A stretch of DNA of 29,177 nt from UBA4844 sp050943255 (GTDB lineage: Bacteria; Bacillota; Syntrophomonadia; Syntrophomonadales; Syntrophomonadaceae): positions 1-29,177 of the forward strand of contig JBMNOV010000021.1 in NCBI GenBank assembly GCA_050943255.1, in the 5' to 3' direction. Position numbers and translations under genes: made by a program. Shown one piece after another: positions 24,224-29,177 of this stretch. The first letter of the stretch is position 1, and the number at the start of each line of letters is the position of its first letter. The notes beneath the pieces were generated by a model. That model searched no databases and was not told the DNA's origin. It saw only the letters and a list, made by a program, of their open reading frames with translations.

Positions 24224-25257
24224 TCAAAACAATTTCGGTTAACGAGGATGGAATAGAAATATTAGATCAGACCTTGCTGCCAGATAAGGTTGAATATGTC
24301 CGGTGTATTACAGTGGAAGATGTGGCTGATGCAATAAAAACCTTAAAAGTTAGAGGAGCTCCGCTTATCGGAGTTTCCGCTGCTTTTGGGCTGGCTTTAG
24401 CAATGGCTGATTTTAAGGGTGATGAAGAAGATATGCCTGACTATTATAAACAGGCACGCTCCCTGCTAGCTTCCACCCGACCTACTGCTGTAAACCTTTT
24501 TTGGGCTTTGGATAGAATGGATCGGGTTTTTAAAGATGAATACCAAAAGGGCAACCGGAAGCAAATAGGAAAAAGGCTCCAAGAAGAAGCTATCAAGATG
24601 TATACTGAAGATATTGAGGTAAACCAGGCTATAGGTGAAAATGGGCAGGTAATTCTTCCTGCCGGTTCGCAGGTAATGACTATATGTAATGCTGGGGCAC
24701 TGGCTACCTGTGGTTATGGTACCGCTCTGGGAGTAATCCGCAAGGGGGCTAAATACGGAAAGATAAAAAAGGTATGGGCATGTGAAACTAGGCCGGTTTT
24801 ACAGGGAGCTCGTCTTACGGTATGGGAACTTATGCAGGATAAGATTCCGGTTACACTAATAAGTGATAATATGGCTGCTTACATAATGCAGTTAGGTGAG
24901 GTTGATGCAGTAATTGTAGGTGCAGACCGTATTGCTCTAAACGGTGATACGGCTAATAAGATTGGAACCTATGCCTTGGCAGTGCTTGCCGCTTACCACA
25001 ATATTCCCTTTTATGTGGCTGCTCCTTTTTCTACAGTAGATTTAAAGACTGCTAGGGGTAAAGATATTCCAGTTGAAGAGCGTTCCGGAGATGAAATTCG
25101 ACAGTACCGGGGGGTATATTTTACTTTACCTAATGTAAGTGTTGTTAATCCGGCTTTTGATATAACTCCTCATAAACTAATTACAGCTATAATAACGGAA
25201 AAAGGGATTTTACAACCACCTTATAGGCAGAATTTGAGTGAATACAGGGAAGTGTAA
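24220..25257 (+). CDS. mtnA: S-methyl-5-thioribose-1-phosphate isomerase
   Basis: MtnA isomerises 5-methylthioribose-1-phosphate to the ribulose form, and related enzymes also accept 5-deoxyribose-1-phosphate. The 345-residue protein has RGAPLIGVSAAFGLAL (45-60), STRPTAVNLFWAL (85-97), ICNAGALATCGYGTAL with the catalytic cysteine C156, and VGADRIALNGDTANKIGTY with D236. These correspond to Cys160 and Asp240 of the B. subtilis enzyme. The ATG overlaps the mtnP stop by 4 nt, so the two are translationally coupled. The aldolase gene begins 4 nt past the stop. Confidence 0.95.
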   Translation: MIKTISVNEDGIEILDQTLLPDKVEYVRCITVEDVADAIKTLKVRGAPLIGVSAAFGLALAMADFKGDEEDMPDYYKQARSLLASTRPTAVNLFWALDRMDRVFKDEYQKGNRKQIGKRLQEEAIKMYTEDIEVNQAIGENGQVILPAGSQVMTICNAGALATCGYGTALGVIRKGAKYGKIKKVWACETRPVLQGARLTVWELMQDKIPVTLISDNMAAYIMQLGEVDAVIVGADRIALNGDTANKIGTYALAVLAAYHNIPFYVAAPFSTVDLKTARGKDIPVEERSGDEIRQYRGVYFTLPNVSVVNPAFDITPHKLITAIITEKGILQPPYRQNLSEYREV

Positions 25258-25261
25258 AACA

Positions 25262-25915
25262 ATGCGATACTTAAAAGAGAGAGAAGGAGTATTAAACTGT
25301 GCCCGGGAAATTTATGAATCAGGTATGGTTACTGGTACCTGGGGAAATGTCAGTAGCAGAATTAAAGGCCAAGAACTTTTTATTATAACCCCTAGTGGGA
25401 TGAATTATAGCTTACTTCAGCCACAGGATATGGTTTTGCTGGATTTAGCCGGTAAGGTTATTGCAGGTCAATATCGTCCATCAGTTGAAACTCCACTACA
25501 TCTGAGTATTTATCAGCACCGGAGTGATATAAATGCGGTTGTACATGTGCATAGCCCCTATGCCACGGCTTTTGCGGTAGCCCGTAAAAGTATCCCGGTT
25601 ATCCTGGAAGAGACAGCTCAGGTAGTAGGTCATGAAATAGGTGTAGCAGACTATGCCCCTTGTGGTACCCAGGTTTTAGCAGATAATGTATTGAATACTC
25701 TAGGTACTGATAATAAAGCAGTTTTACTAGCAAACCATGGGCTAGTGGCACTGGGGCAAGATATTGCAGAGGCCCTAAAAATTTGTTATATCATTGAAGA
25801 AACGGCTATGATTTTTATACAAGCTAATACTTTGGGAATGGTTTATTCGCTAGCGGCAGAAGATATTGCTTTTCTCCATAAGAGCTTCAAAAGTTATGGA
25901 CAAGAAAAAAAGTAA
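25262..25915 (+). CDS. Class II aldolase, likely Ald2-type (DHAP shunt)
   Basis: A 217-residue class II aldolase/adducin protein. The zinc ligands H95, H97 and H159 and the catalytic E76 (SVETPLH) match the fuculose-1-phosphate aldolase pattern. Next to mtnP and mtnA it is best read as an Ald2-like aldolase that splits 5-methylthioribulose-1-phosphate or 5-deoxyribulose-1-phosphate to dihydroxyacetone phosphate and an aldehyde. MtnB (dehydratase) is in the same superfamily and is an alternative, but no other genes of the aerobic MTA route are in view. I use the ATG at 25262, 4 nt past mtnA; the frame is open from 25238 inside mtnA. Confidence 0.85.
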   Translation: MRYLKEREGVLNCAREIYESGMVTGTWGNVSSRIKGQELFIITPSGMNYSLLQPQDMVLLDLAGKVIAGQYRPSVETPLHLSIYQHRSDINAVVHVHSPYATAFAVARKSIPVILEETAQVVGHEIGVADYAPCGTQVLADNVLNTLGTDNKAVLLANHGLVALGQDIAEALKICYIIEETAMIFIQANTLGMVYSLAAEDIAFLHKSFKSYGQEKK

Positions 25916-26073
25916 ACATTAATTTAAGCATATATTATGTAGAAATACATTGATAGGCTTAAGCTGTCTCAGTTGCTAAGGGGAGCCATAGATAAAACGG
26001 GTAAATAAAGGCTAACAATTACTATTAGCAGAAGGTAAGAATTAATTTTTTTTAAACCAGGGGGTTATTATAG

Positions 26074-27366
26074 GTGAAGATTCTATTAAAAAATATTGGG
26101 CTGCTTTCTATGATAGAGAATAAAGCTTATCTTGAAGATGCTTATATGGTTATTGAAGGGCAGTTTATAAAGGTAATCGGGCAGGGAACACCTCCTGCTG
26201 GCGAATATGATAAAGTTATTAATGGTCAAAACCGGGTAGTTCTCCCTGGTTTTATCAACTGCCACACCCATGCTGCCATGACTTTACTCAGGGGTTATGC
26301 TGATGATATGCCTTTAATGGACTGGTTGCAAAACAAAATATGGCCTTTTGAGGCCAAGCTTACTGCTGATGATATATATTGGGGTACTATGCTGGCTATA
26401 GCGGAAATGATAAAATCGGGTACGGTATGTTTTGCGGATATGTATTTCTTCATGGATGCTGCTGCCCAGGCGGTTGAAAGGAGCGGTATAAGAGCGGTTC
26501 TATCCCGGGGTATGGTAGGAGTGGGGCCTGAACATGAGCTGGCTTTCAGCGAAAGCAGGGAAATGATTGATAAATGGCACGGTGCCTGTAATGGACGTAT
26601 TAACTGTATGCTGGGTCCTCATGCTCCCTATACTTGCCCGCCTGGTTACCTAAAACGAGTAATAAGATTAAGCGATGAATTAGGAGTAGGACTACATATA
26701 CATATAGCTGAAACCAGAGGTGAGTTTGAGGATATACAAAGAATATATGGTAATACACCGGTCAAACACCTGGATAGTTTAGGCTTATTTGAACGCCGGG
26801 TTTTAGCTGCTCATTGTGTACACCTTAATCACGAGGATATTGAAATTCTTGCGGCTAAGCAAGTAGGGGTAGCCCATAATCCTGAAAGTAATATGAAATT
26901 GGCTAGCGGTATTTGTCCAGTTAAAACAATGTTGGATAAGGGAATAATTGTTGGCCTGGGAACAGACGGTGCTTCTAGCAATAATAATTTGGATATGATC
27001 CAGGAAATGCGAAGTGCAGCCTACCTGCAGAAAGTAAACATGATGGACCCTACTGTGATTCCGGCTTGGCAGGCTCTTGAGATGGCTACAATAAATGGAG
27101 CTCGGGTACTGGGATTGGAAAATGAAATTGGGCAGTTAAAGCCAGGGTTTAAGGCAGATATGATTATTATAAGTTTTAGAGAGCCTAATTTGCTTCCGGT
27201 ACATGATCCTGTTGCCAATATTGTTTACTCAGCTCAAGCTGCAGATGTGGAAACGGTTATAGTTGATGGTAATATCTTAATGGAAGATCGTATAATTAAG
27301 GTATTTGATGAAGAAGAAGTCTTGAGCCAAGTACAAAAGTGTGCACGGCGTATTGTTTTAAGGTGA
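26074..27366 (+). CDS. mtaD: 5'-methylthioadenosine/SAH deaminase (MtaD type)
   Basis: This 430-residue amidohydrolase of the MtaD/TrzA group deaminates methylthioadenosine, S-adenosylhomocysteine and often 5'-deoxyadenosine to their inosine forms. Metal ligands are visible: HTH at H64 and H66 (INCHTHAAM), H208-H210 (LHIHIAETRGEF), E213, H247 (AAHCVHL) and D298 (GTDGASSNNNLDM). HNPESNMKLASG (268-279) is typical. The GTG start follows AGGGGG by 9 nt. It lies 158 bp after the aldolase gene on the same strand. I see no clear riboswitch in the gap. The link to the other salvage genes is by function and position. Confidence 0.93.
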   Translation: MKILLKNIGLLSMIENKAYLEDAYMVIEGQFIKVIGQGTPPAGEYDKVINGQNRVVLPGFINCHTHAAMTLLRGYADDMPLMDWLQNKIWPFEAKLTADDIYWGTMLAIAEMIKSGTVCFADMYFFMDAAAQAVERSGIRAVLSRGMVGVGPEHELAFSESREMIDKWHGACNGRINCMLGPHAPYTCPPGYLKRVIRLSDELGVGLHIHIAETRGEFEDIQRIYGNTPVKHLDSLGLFERRVLAAHCVHLNHEDIEILAAKQVGVAHNPESNMKLASGICPVKTMLDKGIIVGLGTDGASSNNNLDMIQEMRSAAYLQKVNMMDPTVIPAWQALEMATINGARVLGLENEIGQLKPGFKADMIIISFREPNLLPVHDPVANIVYSAQAADVETVIVDGNILMEDRIIKVFDEEEVLSQVQKCARRIVLR

Positions 27367-27447
27367 TTGTTGCCTAGCATCCATTAAGGTGTATCTTTTA
27401 GGTATGACTGGCCGGTAATAGGATCAAGATAGCTTGGTTAATTCCAG

Positions 27448-28641
27448 CTAAAATAACTCAGGCTGAATAAGGGTATTTTTGTTTATATCACTAAGAAACC
27501 CTTTATTAGTCTTTACATGATTATAAGAAGGTAATAGCGGGCTTGCTTTAATAGTAAGTACTTGGCTGTGCCATTTTGCCAGATTCTTAAGGGCATTAAG
27601 CTGTTCCCTGCGACCAGCTCTGGCCTTGCGTAAAGCCCTTTGCAAAGTAGAATAGGAATTCTCAATGTCCTCCTCATTAACCGGGAAAGGGAAACCATCC
27701 TTGCCGCCATGAGCAAAAGAATAACGCACTGGATCAGTAAAACTTGGTTTTACACCGTATGCTACTTCAGCTACCAAGCATAAGGCCCGAAGGGTTCCGG
27801 GACCTACCCCCTGTATGCCTAAAAGCTGCTCGAAGTTTTGTGGTTGTCTGGTATAAGCAGCATTAAGAGCTTTATTAAGATAAGTACTTCGAGGGATACT
27901 ATGATAACGGGGCATATTTAAAGCAGGAGAGATTTTTTCTTCCAGTTTTTTAATTTCACGGATTGTTTTGTCTGGTCTTTGGCAGGCTAAATCGCTGCTT
28001 ATATTTTGGATTGGTAAATTTTCCAGTGCAACTAGGTTAAGTGTATCGGTCACTAAATCACAACAAATGGCAGCTTGAGGATCTTTGGTAAAGTTCTTAA
28101 GCTCAGATCCGAACCAGTGATAACGTCGTGCCTGTCTTATGTCCTCATTCATCCCCTGTTGGATAATAGCCCACTCACCATTAGCAGTAAAAGCAAAGAA
28201 ATGATGGTAAAGGTGAAAACCGTCTTGAACTGCTGTATTGTCAACTTTTGCCGCCATCTTGCTGGCATAAATCAGTTTTTCAGCGTTGGCAGCTAACGGA
28301 AAATGATCGAAAACTGAGATGATCTCTGCGGGTGTTCGCCGCGATGACTTACCTTTTCCTCCAGCAAAAAATAGACCTGCTTGGGGGGCGATATTTACTA
28401 AGCCTTCTTTTATAGCCCCACAGACAGTAGTCGTTACCCCTGAAGAATGCCAATCAAAGCCTACAACACAACCAAGAGCCTGAAACCAGAAAGGGTCAGA
28501 AAGCCGTCTTAATACTTCAATCGTACCCTTATCTTCAATAATCACCTCGATTATGGCTGCAGTTAATGATTTCATGTGAGCGAACAGCCAAGCCGGACAC
28601 TTACCGCCGTGCAGTGGAAGGCTAGCACTTCCTGTTTTCAT
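27448..28641 (-). CDS. DUF763 protein with a helix-hairpin-helix motif
   Basis: The 397-residue protein matches DUF763, an uncharacterised family found in archaea and some bacteria. It has an N-terminal conserved region (MKTGSASLPLHGGKCPAWL, then DPFWFQALGCVVGFDWHSSG) and, near 273-290, LLGIQGVGPGTLRAL, which reads like a helix-hairpin-helix DNA-binding motif. No membrane segment or signal is seen. The ATG follows GGAG by about 11 nt on the minus strand. A CGAAC-N4-GTTTG site overlaps its predicted -35, pointing to control by LexA. I infer a DNA repair or DNA processing role; no activity can be assigned from sequence. Confidence 0.85.
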   Translation of the reverse strand: MKTGSASLPLHGGKCPAWLFAHMKSLTAAIIEVIIEDKGTIEVLRRLSDPFWFQALGCVVGFDWHSSGVTTTVCGAIKEGLVNIAPQAGLFFAGGKGKSSRRTPAEIISVFDHFPLAANAEKLIYASKMAAKVDNTAVQDGFHLYHHFFAFTANGEWAIIQQGMNEDIRQARRYHWFGSELKNFTKDPQAAICCDLVTDTLNLVALENLPIQNISSDLACQRPDKTIREIKKLEEKISPALNMPRYHSIPRSTYLNKALNAAYTRQPQNFEQLLGIQGVGPGTLRALCLVAEVAYGVKPSFTDPVRYSFAHGGKDGFPFPVNEEDIENSYSTLQRALRKARAGRREQLNALKNLAKWHSQVLTIKASPLLPSYNHVKTNKGFLSDINKNTLIQPELF

Positions 28642-28707
28642 ATAATTACAACTCCATTAAAACCTGAATCAATAAACATTTTGCAATAATTGAATCATCT
28701 TAATCGT

Positions 28708-28716
28708 AGTATAACA
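28708..28716 (-). promoter_or_regulatory. Extended -10 promoter of the DUF763 gene
   Basis: On the minus strand TGTTATACT forms an extended -10 (TGN plus TATACT) about 67 nt before the ATG. With a 17-bp spacer the -35 would be 28731-28736 (TGTTCG), which is weak and lies inside the LexA-type box. Confidence 0.45.
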
Positions 28717-28730
28717 TAGCCAAAGGAAAA

Positions 28731-28744
28731 CGAACAGGTGTTTG
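28731..28744. promoter_or_regulatory. LexA (SOS) box
   Basis: CGAACAGGTGTTTG matches the Bacillus SOS-box consensus CGAACRNRYGTTYC at 13 of 14 positions. It keeps the CGAAC-N4-GTTYG half-site arrangement used by Firmicute LexA. It covers the predicted -35 of the DUF763 promoter, a classic repressor position. I see no other gene it could serve. Confidence 0.65.
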
Positions 28745-28902
28745 CCCTAGTTCTGTTTACCAAAAATATTACCTATGAAAAGCAGTTGAATTAATTTAAT
28801 AAAGGTATAAACAAACCTGTATTAGTTTGACCAACATAAGAAAATTGCATCCTTTATCATAGATAAAATTAGCTTATAAGAGCTTATATTAAAAGGAATA
28901 TG

Positions 28903-28956
28903 CTCACCTTAAAGTTAAAAGACTTTATAAAAAAAAGCCTAATACTATAAGGTGAG
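28903..28956 (-). terminator. Inverted repeat and T8 run after fdhE
   Basis: CTCACCTTA (28903-28911) and TAAGGTGAG (28948-28956) are perfect 9-bp inverted arms. On the minus strand a weak stem (CCT..AGG) precedes T8 inside, about 35-60 nt past the fdhE stop. It probably ends the fdhE transcript. The rest of 28642-28989 holds the LexA box and promoter and no gene I can support. Confidence 0.45.
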
Positions 28957-28989
28957 AACTTCGACTTAGTTATTATTATCGAAAAAGTA

Positions 28990-29177
28990 TTAATTCCGAT
29001 AATGATTAGTGTAGCCTTTATTCTGAGCTATCATATCAAGATAGATGGTTTCCAGGTTAGCTATGTACATATCAATACTGCATTTATTTTGTCGTTCGTC
29101 AAAGGTTTTAAGGTAGCCCTTACATATATCACAGGTATAAATCTGATAAGCAGTACGGTTTTCAACAGTTATGTATT
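28990..29177 (-). CDS. fdhE: FdhE, formate dehydrogenase maturation protein (3' end)
   Basis: The last 61 codons of a minus-strand gene run off the window edge. The peptide contains YTCDICKGYLKTFDERQ, which fits the C-terminal zinc or rubredoxin-like domain of FdhE with its CxxC pair. FdhE helps assemble or redox-mature formate dehydrogenase. It suggests formate dehydrogenase genes just beyond the window. The stop is TAA at 28990-28992; only about a fifth of the protein is visible, so the call rests on this motif. Confidence 0.8.
   Translation of the reverse strand, partial: YITVENRTAYQIYTCDICKGYLKTFDERQNKCSIDMYIANLETIYLDMIAQNKGYTNHYRN

Noticed and set aside
25916..26073. Riboswitch (SAM or SAH type) before mtaD
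   Set aside because: Only a weak 5-bp hairpin near 26011-26029 was found; no conserved riboswitch core could be recognised.
1..29177. CRISPR arrays, tRNA or rRNA genes, insertion sequences
   Set aside because: No regularly spaced repeats, cloverleaf-like segments, transposase frames or terminal repeats with target duplications were seen on reading both strands.

Overview
The window is about 29 kb of low-GC DNA from an endospore-forming anaerobic Firmicute. It carries spore SASP genes, the spore protease gpr and the sporulation gene ylbJ. It also has a bacillar/clostridial gene order, abundant GGAGG ribosome sites, TTG/GTG starts and an fdhE end. The pta-ackA pair, a CaiD-like crotonase and FdhE fit a syntrophic, formate- and acetate-handling Clostridium-grade organism; Syntrophomonadaceae is my best guess from gene order and protein character, not from a search.

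Layout. 1-2050: two SASP-type genes facing the protease gene gpr, whose product degrades SASPs at germination. 2047-12984: a rearranged version of the Bacillus ylbH-rpmF neighbourhood. It holds rsmD (ylbH), a coiled-coil protein, ylbJ, a patatin-like ylbK, a two-component system, tmcAL (ylbM), pta-ackA, DUF177 (ylbN), rpmF and plsX. coaD and ylbL are not in their usual places. 13022-14941: a 31-codon ORF, rnc and an Elp3-like radical SAM gene; the fatty-acid synthesis genes that often lie between plsX and rnc are absent. 14919-17566: a patch of mixed orientation interrupting the usual rnc-smc neighbourhood. It contains an HD-GYP gene and a divergent XRE regulator around a complex set of dyads, a crotonase, and the dead C-terminal remnant of a TetR regulator. 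17682-27366: a same-strand run of birA, smc, ftsY, mtnP, mtnA, a class II aldolase and mtaD. 27448-29177: a DUF763 gene with a LexA-type box over its promoter, and the 3' end of fdhE running off the window.

How the genes fit together. The last four genes of the long run form a coherent oxygen-independent salvage route for the nucleoside by-products of SAM chemistry (methylthioadenosine, 5'-deoxyadenosine, S-adenosylhomocysteine). The phosphorylase has Asn and Ala where human MTAP has its two purine-contacting Asp residues. It may therefore act on the inosine-type products of the neighbouring deaminase. Other points worth attention are the SOS-type box at DUF763, the XRE/HD-GYP intergenic dyads, a 40-residue SASP-like microprotein, and the disrupted regulator beside the crotonase. 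No CRISPR array, rRNA, tRNA or insertion sequence was seen.
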